A stretch of DNA of 64,000 bases, from NCBI GenBank assembly GCA_003009755.1, contig PXUB01000045.1, forward strand, positions 1-64,000, in the 5' to 3' direction. Under the pieces are notes generated by a model that was not told where the DNA came from, made no database searches, and saw only the letters and a program-made list of their open reading frames with translations. Source of the stretch: Thermoplasmatales archaeon SW_10_69_26 (GTDB lineage Archaea > Thermoplasmatota > SW-10-69-26). Below are positions 34,312-42,956 of this stretch, piece after piece (within the stretch, counting starts at the first letter, position 1; every line of letters begins with the position of its first letter). The position numbers and the translations under genes are program-made.

Positions 34312-35423
34312 GCGAGGAGGACGAGACCGTCTCCCGCAAGGGCGACCACGTCGACATCATCCTCGAGGACGACGTGCAAGCCAAGCACAACGCCTGGAAC
34401 GACCTCACGCTCGTCCACGAGGCCCTGCCCGAGGTCGACCGCGAGGCCGTCGATCCCTCGGCCGAGCTGCTGAACCACGAGCTCGAACTGCCCCTGATGG
34501 TCGCCTCGATGACCGGCGGCTACCCCGGCGGCGAGGAGATCAACGACCGCCTGGCGAAAGCCGCCGCCGAGCACGGGCTCGGCATGGGCGTGGGCTCCCA
34601 GCGCGCGATGCTCGACGACCCCGACCAAGCCCGCACCTACGAGGTCATCGCCGACCACGACGTGCCCTTCGTCGCCGCCAACATCGGCGCGCCCCAGTTG
34701 ATCCCCCAGGACGGCGAGGCTCCGATCGACATCGAGGACGCCGTCCACCTGATGGAAGCCATCGACGCCGACGCGCTCATCGTCCACCTCAACTACCTCC
34801 AAGAGGTCGTCCAACCCGAAGGCGACGACGAAGCCGCCGGCGTCGTGTCCGCGCTGGCCGAGCTCGTCCGCGAGGTCCCCGGCCCGGTGATCGGCAAGGA
34901 GACCGGCGCCGGCATGCACCGCGGCACCGCCCGCCGGCTCACCGAGGCCGGATGCTCGGCCGTGGACGTCGGCGGCTTGTCCGGCACGACGTTCGCCGCC
35001 GTCGAGCGCATCCGAGCCGAGGCGGCCGGCGCCGACGACGAGGCCTGGCTGGGCGAACGCTTCCGGGACTGGGGCGTCCCGACCCCGGTCGCCGTGCTCG
35101 AGGCCGCCCGCACGGAGCTGGAGGTCGTCGCCACTGGCGGCCTGCGCGACGGCGTGCACGTCGCCAACGCACTCGCGCTCGGTGCCGAGGTCGCCGGCAT
35201 GGCCAGCGCCGTGCTGGAACCGGCCGCCGAAAGCGAGGAAGCCCTGCACGCGTTCCTCGACCGCCTCGCGGCCGAGATCGAGACCGCGATGTTCCTCACC
35301 GGCGCCGAAACCGTCGACGAACTGCGTCACAAGCCGATCGTGGCCGACGGCGAGACTCGCACCTGGCTGGAGAGCCTCGGCTACGACGTGGCCGCCCTCG
35401 GCGGGCAACGGCTCGACGCCTAG
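34308..35423 (+). CDS. fni: Type 2 isopentenyl-diphosphate isomerase
   Basis: This is an FMN- and NADPH-dependent IPP/DMAPP isomerase of 371 aa with a TIM barrel. It has RKGDHVDIIL at the start and PLMVASMTGG (about 63). It also has GVGSQRAML, AANIGAPQL, HLNYLQEVVQPEGD (the substrate loop), GKETGAGM, VDVGGLSGTTF (phosphate site), ATGGLRDGVHVANALALGA, and MFLTGAETVDEL at the end. The GTG at 34308 overlaps the IPK stop. It completes the MVK / IPK / IDI2 operon. Confidence 0.95.
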   Translation: MSEEDETVSRKGDHVDIILEDDVQAKHNAWNDLTLVHEALPEVDREAVDPSAELLNHELELPLMVASMTGGYPGGEEINDRLAKAAAEHGLGMGVGSQRAMLDDPDQARTYEVIADHDVPFVAANIGAPQLIPQDGEAPIDIEDAVHLMEAIDADALIVHLNYLQEVVQPEGDDEAAGVVSALAELVREVPGPVIGKETGAGMHRGTARRLTEAGCSAVDVGGLSGTTFAAVERIRAEAAGADDEAWLGERFRDWGVPTPVAVLEAARTELEVVATGGLRDGVHVANALALGAEVAGMASAVLEPAAESEEALHAFLDRLAAEIETAMFLTGAETVDELRHKPIVADGETRTWLESLGYDVAALGGQRLDA

Positions 35424-35447
35424 CCCCGGAGCGTCCCGGGGCCGAAC

Positions 35448-35454
35448 CTTTATG
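35448..35454 (+). promoter_or_regulatory. TATA-like element and SD site of S6e operon
   Basis: CTTTATG is centred 68 nt before ATG 35519, so this mRNA has a leader. GAGGGAG (35504-35510), 8 nt before the ATG, is a Shine-Dalgarno site that favours ATG 35519 over the GTG at 35510. This contrasts with the leaderless genes around it. Confidence 0.5.
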
Positions 35455-35518
35455 CCGACGACCTTGCTTCCCAGCGCACCCCCTCCGGTGACGTCTCGTC
35501 GCTGAGGGAGTGATCACC

Positions 35519-35962
35519 ATGGTCGAGTTCCAAGTCATCGTCGGCGACCCAGAGACGGGGAAAACGCACTCCGTCGAGGTCGACGGCCAGCACGCCAACG
35601 TGTTCGTCCGCAAGCGCATCGGTGAGGAGGTCGACGGCATGTTCGTCGGGCTCCCCGGCTACACCGTCGAGATCACGGGCGGATCCGACCAGGACGGGTT
35701 CCCGATGCGCGCCGAGATCCCGCAAGCCACGCGCAAGCGCATCCTCGTCAGCGACTCCGTTGGGTTCAACCCGACCGACGACGGGGTGCGCCGGAAGAAG
35801 ACCTTCCGGGGCAACGAGATCTCGCCCGAGATCACGCAGGTCAACGCCAAGATCGTCGACCGCGGCCCCGAGGATGTCGAAAGCCTCCTCTACGGTGAAG
35901 ACGAAGAGGACGAGGAAGGCGAGGCCGAGGACGAGACCGAGGCCGAAGGCGAGGAAGCCTAA
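35519..35962 (+). CDS. rps6e: Ribosomal protein S6e
   Basis: This is a small-subunit protein of archaea and eukaryotes. The 147-aa protein has the conserved [18 protein letters not shown] start, [20 protein letters not shown] (about 47) and [12 protein letters not shown] family-typical core [21 protein letters not shown] ends near residue 118. A strongly acidic tail (about 127-147) is added, as expected for a salt-adapted proteome. It is the first gene of the S6e / eIF2-gamma / PIN cluster, an arrangement common in archaea. Confidence 0.95.
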   Translation: MVEFQVIVGDPETGKTHSVEVDGQHANVFVRKRIGEEVDGMFVGLPGYTVEITGGSDQDGFPMRAEIPQATRKRILVSDSVGFNPTDDGVRRKKTFRGNEISPEITQVNAKIVDRGPEDVESLLYGEDEEDEEGEAEDETEAEGEEA

Positions 35963-35975
35963 AGCGAGCGCATCC

Positions 35976-37208
35976 ATGACGGAACTTCCACAACAACCCG
36001 AGATCAACCTCGGGATGATCGGCCACGTCGACCACGGGAAGACCACGCTCACGCAAGCCCTCACCGGGCGCTGGACCGACCAGCACAGCGAGGAGCTCAA
36101 GCGTGGGATCTCGATCCGGCTCGGTTACGCCGACGCAGCCTTCTACCGCTGCCCCGACCAACCGCTCCCCGAAGCCTACCAGAACAGCCCCGAGTGCCCG
36201 AGCGGCGACGAGGCCGAGCTGCAGCGCACGCTCAGCATCGTCGACGCCCCCGGCCACGAGACGCTGATGGCGACGATGATCTCGGGCGCCGCCATCATGG
36301 ACGGCGCGGTGCTCCTCATCGCCGTCAACGAGGAGTGCCCCCAACCGCAGACGAAAGAGCACCTGATGGCGATGGACATCGTCGGCCAAGAGAACGTCAT
36401 CGTCGTCCAGAACAAGATCGACCTCGTCACCGAGGAGCGCGCCCGCGAAAGCTACGACGAGATCCAGGACTTCATCTCCGGGACCGTCGCCGAGGGCGCC
36501 CCGATCATCCCCGTGTCGGCCCAGCAGGAGGTCAACGTCGACGCCCTGATCCAGACGATCGAGGAAGAGATCACCACGCCCGAGCGGGACCCCGAGGAAC
36601 CCCCGCGCATGTTCGTGGCGCGCTCCTTCGACATCAACAAGCCGGGAACCGAACCCCACGAGCTCCGTGGCGGGATCCTGGGCGGCTCCCTCAGCCAAGG
36701 CACGCTCGAGATCGGCGACGAGATCGAGCTCGCCCCCGGCCGCGAGGTCGAAGAGCACGGCAAGACCCACCGCGAACCGATCGTCACCGAGGTCACCGGC
36801 CTCGTCTCCGGCGGCTCCGCCTACGAGGAGGTCGGCCCCGGCGGCCTGATCGGCGTCTCCACGGACCTGGACCCCGCGATGACGAAGTCCGACAACCTCA
36901 GCGGTCGCGTCATGGGCCAACCCGGCACCCTGCCAGAGGTCCGCCAGCAGTTCACGATGGACACCCAGCTGTTGGACACCGTGGTGGGCGCCGCCGAGAA
37001 CAAGAAGGTCGAACCGATCCGCACCCAGGAACCCCTCATGCTCAACATCGGGACCTCGACCACGGTCGGCGTCGTCACCAGCGCCCGCAGCGACGACTGC
37101 GACGTGCGGCTCAAGCTTCCCGTGTGCGCCGAGAGCGGGCAACGGGTCGCGATCAGCCGACGACTGGGCACCCGCTGGCGCCTCATCGGCCACGGTGTCA
37201 TCCAGTAA
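35976..37208 (+). CDS. eif2g: Translation initiation factor 2 subunit gamma
   Basis: This is the GTPase subunit of the factor that carries initiator Met-tRNA to the small subunit. The 410-aa protein has G1 [10 protein letters not shown] (about 15), a switch region [10 protein letters not shown], a zinc-knuckle remnant with Cys (FYRC, SPEC), G3 VDAPGHE (about 90), G4 NKID (about 147) and G5 PVSAQ. Domains II and III follow, with [13 protein letters not shown] and [13 protein letters not shown]. The ATG follows the S6e stop by 13 nt, so the two are co-transcribed. Confidence 0.96.
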   Translation: MTELPQQPEINLGMIGHVDHGKTTLTQALTGRWTDQHSEELKRGISIRLGYADAAFYRCPDQPLPEAYQNSPECPSGDEAELQRTLSIVDAPGHETLMATMISGAAIMDGAVLLIAVNEECPQPQTKEHLMAMDIVGQENVIVVQNKIDLVTEERARESYDEIQDFISGTVAEGAPIIPVSAQQEVNVDALIQTIEEEITTPERDPEEPPRMFVARSFDINKPGTEPHELRGGILGGSLSQGTLEIGDEIELAPGREVEEHGKTHREPIVTEVTGLVSGGSAYEEVGPGGLIGVSTDLDPAMTKSDNLSGRVMGQPGTLPEVRQQFTMDTQLLDTVVGAAENKKVEPIRTQEPLMLNIGTSTTVGVVTSARSDDCDVRLKLPVCAESGQRVAISRRLGTRWRLIGHGVIQ

Positions 37209-37268
37209 CAGCGTCGCGACCAACAGCCTGCACCTTTATGGGGTGGACGAGCTAGGCCTTTTGACGGG

Positions 37269-37727
37269 ATGTCGGAGGACGAACAGACCGAACCCGAGGT
37301 CGACGAGGGCGAGGAGGACACGCCGAAGCGAACCGTGATCGTGGACGCCAACGCCCTCATGATGCAGTTCCAATACCACGTGGACCTCGAACAGGAGCTC
37401 GAACGCGTCATCCCCGGCGCATTCGACGTCATCGTCCCCAGACAGGTCCTCGACGAGCTGGAGACCAAGACCGAGCGCGCCAGCGGCAAGGAAGCCGAAG
37501 AAGCCCGCCTCGGCATCGAGCTCGGTGAAACCTTCGAGGTCGCCGAGATCGAAGGCGACTTCGAGAAGACCGACGACGCCATCGTCCAAATCGCCGCCGA
37601 CCGAGACGACACCGTCGTCGTCACCAACGACAAGCTCCTCCGCGCCCAACTGCGCGCCCAAGGCGTCCCCAACGTCCACATGCGCAGCAAAGCCTTCCTC
37701 ACCGTCGAGGGCTTCCCAGGATTCTAG
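37269..37727 (+). CDS. PIN-domain protein (Fcf1/Utp24-like)
   Basis: This is a putative metal-dependent endoribonuclease of 152 aa. It has an acidic N-terminal tail (1-18) and then a PIN fold with VDANALMM (first Asp), a central Glu in RQVLDELE, Asp-Asp in EKTDDAIVQIAA and VVTNDKLLRAQL (last Asp). A PIN protein after eIF2-gamma is a conserved archaeal arrangement, and members resemble the 18S-processing nuclease Fcf1/Utp24, so rRNA maturation is a fair inference. It has its own TATA-like CCTTTATG (about 37233-37240), centred 32 nt before the ATG. Confidence 0.88.
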   Translation: MSEDEQTEPEVDEGEEDTPKRTVIVDANALMMQFQYHVDLEQELERVIPGAFDVIVPRQVLDELETKTERASGKEAEEARLGIELGETFEVAEIEGDFEKTDDAIVQIAADRDDTVVVTNDKLLRAQLRAQGVPNVHMRSKAFLTVEGFPGF

Positions 37728-38040
37728 CTCGGGAGGTCGGCTCCCTCACGTTCTCCCTCGCGAGCCCGGCCTGAGGCGACGGCTCGGGGTGTCGCTCTGC
37801 ATCGGCATGTCGCTGCCATGCCTGCTTCGAGCTCCTTCCGAGCCCCCGCTCAGGTTCTGCACTGTCTCCGGCCGCTCTCGCTCGGTCCGAACAGCTCGGT
37901 CGCCGACCTCCCTCGCACCGACGCGTCGTCGATCGGCCTGGGAGAGGCTTGCAAACCGGGGAAGCGTTCCCTGCTTCGGTCCTCTCGTCAGCGACCGCTC
38001 AGGTTGGACAGTGGATAGGCCCATCCTACCTCGGTCCGGA
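37728..38040. other. Intergenic region with scattered hairpins
   Basis: Directly after the PIN stop, GGGAG-gtcgg-CTCCC (37731-37745) is a short terminator-like hairpin. CGAGCC/GGCTCG (around 37761-37785), GGGAA-gcg-TTCCC and the overlapping GAAGC/GCTTC (around 37958-37976) follow. I see no coding potential and no tRNA. Confidence 0.6.
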
Positions 38041-38168
38041 CGGCAGAGATCGGCCATCACCCGCGGGACCTCGCGGTGACGGCTGGGCGGCTCTGCCGGG
38101 CGCACGCCCGACCGCGGGCATAGCCGAGGGCGTGCATATCCGGACACCGGTAAAACGGGCCGTCTCCG
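38041..38168 (+). ncRNA. Three-stem-loop module, copy II (putative structured RNA)
   Basis: SL1 is CGGCAGAG/CTCTGCCG (38041-38048/38091-38098), enclosing a second stack GCC-a-TCAC-c-CGCG / CGCG-GTGA-c-GGC. SL2 is GCACGCCC/GGGCGTGC (38102-38109/38128-38135) with an 18-nt loop GACCGCGGGC..., matching the 18-nt GACCACAGAG... loop of copy I. SL3 is CGGACACCG/CCGTCTCCG (around 38141-38168, two mismatches), preceded by ATATC. Element lengths and linkers match copy I (30014-30141) almost exactly while the SL2 stem differs at several compensated positions. Confidence 0.6.
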
Positions 38169-38518
38169 AAGAGGACCAGGAAGGCTCGCCGCTCGGGCGG
38201 CCCGATGGACCCGACCACCCTGGGACCCACGACAGACCACGTCGAATCCGGACAGGATTCATGCAAGCCCACCCCGCAGCGAAGGCCACGCTTCGCCGGC
38301 TGGACGCGTCGCCGGCCCGAGCACCCCCCAATCGATGGACGGATCGCCGATGACGGCCTCCCAGCGGCGGGTCGGTCCGGCGAAGCGGTGGCGGAGGCGG
38401 GTAGGGTGGACGTCCCATCGCACCACATCCCCCTCAGCCACCGCCAACCCCCGGCCGCGGGGACTCGCTCAAAGCACCTTCCCGAACCGTTTAAGGGTCG
38501 CCTGGGTTACCTTTCCTC
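38169..38518. other. Intergenic region downstream of stem-loop module
   Basis: Further inverted repeats occur: GCCGC-TCGG-GCGGC (38188-38201) and GAATCC-ggaca-GGATTC (38244-38260). No gene is evident. GTTTAAGG (38489-38496) is the promoter of the next gene. Confidence 0.55.
38489..38496 (+). promoter_or_regulatory. TATA-like element, leaderless gene at 38519
   Basis: GTTTAAGG is centred 26 nt before GTG 38519. Confidence 0.6.
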
Positions 38519-39448
38519 GTGCGCCAGTTCGTCGTCTCCGAGGCGCCGGTCTCGCGGGTCGCCCAACACGTTCGCGACACCGTCGAGGATGGCGGCGGGA
38601 TCGTGGCGCACCATACATCCCGCAAGACGGAGTTCGACCACCTGGACGTCAGCGACCAGTCCTGGCGGCGGGCCGGCTACGTCGGCACGTATCAACGCTT
38701 CCGGGAGAAGCCGGTCCAGGTCCGCGTCCGCGTCCGGGCTCAATGGCCCCGTCGATTGTTGTCCGGCAGCGTCTACCTCGGCTTCGCGGTGGCGCTGGTG
38801 TTCTTCCTCGCGTCGCTGGTCGAGATCGCTATCCCCCCGAACGCCTGGATCTTCACCTCGCTGCCGATCCTGGCCCTGATCGCGATCGCGTTCCTGATGT
38901 ACACGAGCTCGATGGCCGATTCGGAGACCGTCGAGCGGCGCATCGAGAACCGGCTCGTCGAGCGGTTGAACGACGATCCCGAGATCGAGGGCGAGATCTA
39001 CGACCTCGACGAGTGGGAGGCCTACCGGGACACGATCGTCGAGGAGGCCCGCGAGGACGCTCGCCAGCGGGCTCCCCACGGCAGCTCGCGGGTCCGACGC
39101 GCGCTGGCCGACGTCGGGGCTTGGGTCCCCAGCTTCGGCTCTGCGGACGATCCGCCGGCGGAGATCGGACCCGCTCGAGCCGACGACCCCGACGAGGAGG
39201 ACGAGGGCGGAGGGCTGGCGAGTCTCAAGGCCTCGCTGGGTCTGGGCTCGGCCGAGGACGGGGAGGACGCCGAGCCCGACGGGGGCGAGGAGGCCGACAA
39301 GGACGAGGAGGGGCCGGGCCTGCTCGCGAGCGTGAGGGACACGCTGTGCCTGGGTTCCGAGGACGGGGAGGCGGCCACCGGCGAGGACGAGGCCCCCGTC
39401 GAGGAGACCGCCGAAGCCGGCGACCGGCCCGATGCGGCCTCCTCGTGA
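38519..39448 (+). CDS. Two-helix membrane protein with acidic tail, unknown function
   Basis: The 309-aa protein has an N-terminal soluble region (about 1-75), two transmembrane helices (about 80-102 and 108-128), a helical segment (about 130-185) and a very acidic, low-complexity tail (about 200-309). The tail holds two related motifs (GLASLKASLGLGSAEDGEDA and GLLASVRDTLCLGSEDGEAA), suggesting an internal duplication of an amphipathic helix plus linker. I recognise no family. Confidence 0.65.
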   Translation: MRQFVVSEAPVSRVAQHVRDTVEDGGGIVAHHTSRKTEFDHLDVSDQSWRRAGYVGTYQRFREKPVQVRVRVRAQWPRRLLSGSVYLGFAVALVFFLASLVEIAIPPNAWIFTSLPILALIAIAFLMYTSSMADSETVERRIENRLVERLNDDPEIEGEIYDLDEWEAYRDTIVEEAREDARQRAPHGSSRVRRALADVGAWVPSFGSADDPPAEIGPARADDPDEEDEGGGLASLKASLGLGSAEDGEDAEPDGGEEADKDEEGPGLLASVRDTLCLGSEDGEAATGEDEAPVEETAEAGDRPDAASS

Positions 39449-39528
39449 GGCGGCGTCTGCCGACGAGGGGTTCCCGGCCCGCGTTACCCTTATCAGGCGG
39501 CGTCGCTGTGCCTCGGCGAGGTCCCACC

Positions 39529-40500
39529 ATGCCGCAATTCAGCTCTGCCGGCGAGCAGGACGTGACGAGGGCGATCGTTGGGTCGTACATGGACCAGTTC
39601 GACGATTACGTCGAGTCCGACGTGATCGTTGTCGGTGCCGGCCCGGCCGGTCTCTCCTGCGCGAAGACGCTCGCCGAGAACGACGTCAAGACGCTCGTCC
39701 TCGAGCGGAACAACTACCTCGGCGGCGGGTTCTGGCTCGGAGGCTTCCTGATGAACAAGCTGACGGCGCGCGCTCCCGCCCAGGAGATCTGGGACGAGCA
39801 GGGCGTCGACTACGAGGAGTACGAGGAGACCGAGGACCTCTTCATCGCCGACGCTCCCCACGCCTGTAGCGCGGCGATCAAGGACGCCTGCGATGCCGGT
39901 GCCGTCTTCCAGAACATGACGGAGTTCAAGGACCTCGTCGTGCGCGAACAGGGCAAGGTTCGCGGCGCCGTGATCAACTGGACGCCGGTGTCCTCGCTGC
40001 CCCGCGAGATCACCTGCGTGGATCCGATCGCGATCGAGTCCAAGATCCTCGTCGACGCGACCGGTCACCAGGCCGAGCCGCTCACGAAGCTCCACGAGCG
40101 CGGCTACGTCCGCGTGCCTGGCTTCGAGCGCGCCGACATCGAGACCTACGAGGACGCCCAGGAGTTCAACACGCACGCCGGCCACGACTCCCCGGCCCAC
40201 GATTCGATGTGGGTCGAGAAGTCCGAAGACGCCGTCGTCGAGCACACGGGCAAGGTCCACGATGGCCTCTACATGGCCGGCATGAGCGTGTGCACCGCTT
40301 TCGGCCTGCCCCGCATGGGTCCGACCTTCGGCGGCATGATGATCAGCGGACGCGAGTGCGGTCGACAGATCGCGGCCGAGCTCGAGGGCGAGGAGATCCA
40401 GACGCTGGACCTCCGCGAGCAGGCGAAGGGTCACCTGGCTACGAACGGCCACGAGACCCCCGACGAGGAGCAGGTCGAGCGGCCCGCCAAGCCCGAGTAG
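39529..40500 (+). CDS. thi4: Thiazole synthase Thi4
   Basis: It makes the thiazole moiety of thiamine from NAD and glycine. The 323-aa protein has the dinucleotide motif VVGAGPAGLSCAKTL (about 34), LERNNYLGGGFWLGGFLMNK (about 58), VINWTPV, VDATGH (about 190) and the C-terminal MSVCTAFGLPRMGPTFGGMM. At the sulfur-donor position it reads EITCVDP, that is, a cysteine, as in yeast and haloarchaeal Thi4 and unlike methanogen enzymes that have His there. A single-turnover (self-sacrificing) mechanism is therefore likely. A thiamine-dependent enzyme is encoded at 10722. Confidence 0.93.
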   Translation: MPQFSSAGEQDVTRAIVGSYMDQFDDYVESDVIVVGAGPAGLSCAKTLAENDVKTLVLERNNYLGGGFWLGGFLMNKLTARAPAQEIWDEQGVDYEEYEETEDLFIADAPHACSAAIKDACDAGAVFQNMTEFKDLVVREQGKVRGAVINWTPVSSLPREITCVDPIAIESKILVDATGHQAEPLTKLHERGYVRVPGFERADIETYEDAQEFNTHAGHDSPAHDSMWVEKSEDAVVEHTGKVHDGLYMAGMSVCTAFGLPRMGPTFGGMMISGRECGRQIAAELEGEEIQTLDLREQAKGHLATNGHETPDEEQVERPAKPE

Positions 40501-40635
40501 ATCCCACGGGACGCGAAGGGCCCCAGCGCCGGCTCGTCGATGACCGGTCGGCCGCGGGCGTGGACGCGCCCGCCGCCGGTCCCTTCCCCGGGTTGGCCCG
40601 CGGCCCGCCCGCTCTCCTCCCCGAGCGAACGCGCC

Positions 40636-41415
40636 ATGGATCTGATCGTTCTCGACGAGACGGACGGCTCCGCCCTAGGCGAGGTGGAGGAGGACCTCTC
40701 CCGGTACGGGATCTCGGTCGAGCGGCGCGGTCTCCCGCGCGTCGGGCCCGAGGATCCCGACCGCGAGGCCTGGGCGGACTGGATCGCTTGGCACACCGCG
40801 TTCGCTCGCGTCCGCGACGTCGACGCGCCCCCGCCCGAGCGCGAGCCGCCGGTCGCCGCCGTCGCCACCGAGCGCGAGGCGGTGCTCGCCGGCGAAAGCG
40901 GTCCCGGCCTCTTGTACGACGGGCGCCGCCTGCTGGAGGCCTTCCACGGCCCGCTCCCCGACGAGCTGGCGGTCCCCGGCGAGGATCCGGTCGTCGTGCT
41001 GACCGACCGACTGGTCGGCACGCACGAGGGCGACCGCTACCACGTGCGCTTCCTCGTGAACGGGCATCCCTGCATCGTGAGTCCGCCCGGCTTCGTCGAC
41101 GGGCCGGCCCGCGATCGGTCCTTCTACATGGCCAAGCAGGTGCTCGGCAGCGCGCACGACGCCGACCAGGTCAGCGACGACGACCACCTCCGGCGCAACG
41201 ACGACCGGCTGCCGACCTGCGTCGCCAGCGCTTTCCTGCAGACGCTGGCTTACCACGACACTGGCGAGCCGTTCTGCGAGGACGAGGGCTGCCGGCTGTT
41301 CAACCCGCACTGGCAGGAGGATCTGCTCTCCTCGATGGCGACGACGGACCTGTGCGAGGAGCACGGGGTCTGGTTGGCCGACGTGGCCGACGTCGACCGG
41401 GCTCGCCAGCCCTGA
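40636..41415 (+). CDS. Conserved archaeal protein, putative metallopeptidase-like (DUF6775-like)
   Basis: The 259-aa protein has VVVLTDRLVGTHEGDRYHVRF (about 115) and IVSPPGFVDGPARDRSFYMAKQVLG (about 140). Near the end come LAYHDTGEPFCEDEGCRLFNPHWQEDLL, with two Cys and several His/Asp, and LCEEHGVWLADV. This resembles an archaeal family of unknown function described as putative metallopeptidases, recalled by pattern only. Cys/His-rich placement suggests metal binding; no activity is claimed. It lies between Thi4 and the SDR gene on the same strand. Confidence 0.6.
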   Translation: MDLIVLDETDGSALGEVEEDLSRYGISVERRGLPRVGPEDPDREAWADWIAWHTAFARVRDVDAPPPEREPPVAAVATEREAVLAGESGPGLLYDGRRLLEAFHGPLPDELAVPGEDPVVVLTDRLVGTHEGDRYHVRFLVNGHPCIVSPPGFVDGPARDRSFYMAKQVLGSAHDADQVSDDDHLRRNDDRLPTCVASAFLQTLAYHDTGEPFCEDEGCRLFNPHWQEDLLSSMATTDLCEEHGVWLADVADVDRARQP

Positions 41416-41471
41416 CCGGTCACCGACCCCCGACCCTCGCCTTTTTCGACCAGCATCGCGTTCCTGGCGCG

Positions 41472-42257
41472 ATGGCACAGACGTTCGCCGAGGACGTGTT
41501 GGATGGTCGGCGCGCGCTCGTGACCGGGGGCGGTACCGGCCTGGGGCGCGCGATGACGGAGGTCTTCCTCGACCACGGGGCCGAGGTCGCGATCGCCTCC
41601 CGCAAACGCTACGCGCAGGCCGCCGACGAGCTGGGCATCCCCGGGTTCGAGCTGGATGTCCGCGACGAGGAGGCCTGCCAGCGCGTCGTCGACGAGGCCT
41701 CGGACGCGCTGGGCGGGTTGGACCTGCTGGTCAACAACGCGGCGGGCAACTTCCTGTCGCCGGCGGCCAACCTCTCCGAGAACGGGTGGCGGTCCGTCGT
41801 CGACATCGTGCTCGACGGCACCTTCCGGATGTCGCAGGCCGCCTACCCCGAGCTGGCGGAGGCCGAGGAGGCCAACGTCGTCAACATCGTGGCCACGTAC
41901 GCTTGGACGGCGGCCCCGATGGTGTCGCACAGCGGTGCGGCCAAGTCCGGCGTGCTCAACCTCACCCGGTCGCTGGCCGTCGAGTGGGGCGACGACGACG
42001 TGCGCGTGAACGCGATCGCGCCCGGCCCCGTCGTGACCGAGAAGGCCGCCGAGCACCTGGGCTACGCCGACCCGGAGGTGCAGGAGAAGCTGGCGACGAA
42101 GATCCCGATGGATCGCCTGGGCGAGCCCGAGGAGATCGCGGATGCGGCCCTGTTCCTCTCCTCGCCGGCGGCCCGATGGGTGACCGGCGAGTGCCTGGTC
42201 GTCGACGGCGGCCAGTGGCTGCAGGGCAACCTCTTCGACGCGCTCATGAGCGAGTGA
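41472..42257 (+). CDS. Short-chain dehydrogenase, 2,4-dienoyl-CoA reductase-like
   Basis: This is an NAD(P)-dependent SDR of 261 aa: TGGGTGLGRAMTEVF (about 19), VNNAAGNFLSPAANLSENGW (about 84) and a C-terminal VTGECLVVDGGQWL. The usual Tyr of YxxxK is replaced in VSHSGAAKSGV, while the Lys is kept. This pattern, together with NNAAGNF, is typical of 2,4-dienoyl-CoA reductases and related acyl-CoA SDRs. It would serve unsaturated acyl-CoA oxidation with the crotonases and the hydroxyacyl-CoA dehydrogenase. Confidence 0.87.
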   Translation: MAQTFAEDVLDGRRALVTGGGTGLGRAMTEVFLDHGAEVAIASRKRYAQAADELGIPGFELDVRDEEACQRVVDEASDALGGLDLLVNNAAGNFLSPAANLSENGWRSVVDIVLDGTFRMSQAAYPELAEAEEANVVNIVATYAWTAAPMVSHSGAAKSGVLNLTRSLAVEWGDDDVRVNAIAPGPVVTEKAAEHLGYADPEVQEKLATKIPMDRLGEPEEIADAALFLSSPAARWVTGECLVVDGGQWLQGNLFDALMSE

Positions 42258-42562
42258 ACGCCTCGGCCGGCCCGGCTTGAGCCACCGACGACGCCGACGC
42301 CGTCGACGCGGCCACCCCCAGCGACCTCCGGCGCCGCCGTGCGTGGCGCCGCTCGCCGGCTCTGCCTGGCGCGCGAGCGCCTCGACCGCGTCGGGCCGAC
42401 CTCGTCGGCCCCTCGCTTGTCCCCCTTCTCTCCCCGTGTGCTTCGAGCCGAACGGACAGCGGTTCGCGGCGCACGAACGTCATCCCAAAGCTTTCCCGCC
42501 ACGCGGACCCTCCCGCGCGCCGCCGGCACACGGCGCCGGTGGGGTTGGGAGCTAGCTCCACG
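42258..42562. other. Intergenic region
   Basis: No gene is seen. It holds a strong terminator-like hairpin (42393-42411) and a weaker GAAC/GTTC inverted repeat around 42451-42467. Confidence 0.55.
42393..42411 (+). terminator. Perfect 8-bp GC hairpin
   Basis: GGGCCGAC-ctc-GTCGGCCC is followed by a pyrimidine-rich stretch (TTGTCCCCCTTCTCT). It lies about 135 nt after the SDR stop. Confidence 0.5.
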
Positions 42563-42853
42563 ATGCGACGAACCGCGACGATCCTAGCTGCGATCCTGAC
42601 GGTCGGCCTCGCGATGGCGCCGGCCGCGGCCGCGCACCACGCCGAGGACGAGTCCGATGCGAACGTCGAGGGCGACTACTACGTCACCGTCGACGAGGAC
42701 GACGGCCTGACGCTCTGGGAGGAGACCAACGGCCACGAGGGCCTGCAGACCAGCACCACGACGTACGCGCCCGTTAACGACGGCTGCGTCGGCGACGACC
42801 GGCCGAAGGGCGACGTCTGCGCGGCTCCCGCTGACGCCGAGATCGAGCTGTGA
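42563..42853 (+). CDS. Small secreted protein, WEExNG-GLQT family
   Basis: The 96-aa protein has a clear signal peptide (TILAAILTVGLAMAPAAAAHH) and an acidic mature part. The segment YYVTVDEDDGLTLWEETNGHEGLQT matches the 55205 protein, which has VVYLRG...VVEVWEEANGVDGLQT. It has two Cys (DGCVG, DVCAA). No known family is recognised. It is a paralogue pair within this window. Confidence 0.65.
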   Translation: MRRTATILAAILTVGLAMAPAAAAHHAEDESDANVEGDYYVTVDEDDGLTLWEETNGHEGLQTSTTTYAPVNDGCVGDDRPKGDVCAAPADAEIEL

Positions 42854-42956
42854 GCGGGACGGGCCGATCCGATCACGGTGGGGTGGGGTCCCCCTACCGT
42901 CTTCCTCTTTTCTCGACGCGCGAACGCAACCCGAAGCGATTTAGCCTGCGTCCGTC

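Noticed and set aside
37728-38518. tRNA, RNase P or SRP RNA in the large gap
   Set aside because: I looked for GGTTCGAATCC-type T loops, the SRP GGAA helix 8 context and RNase P CR-I/CR-V patterns and found none.
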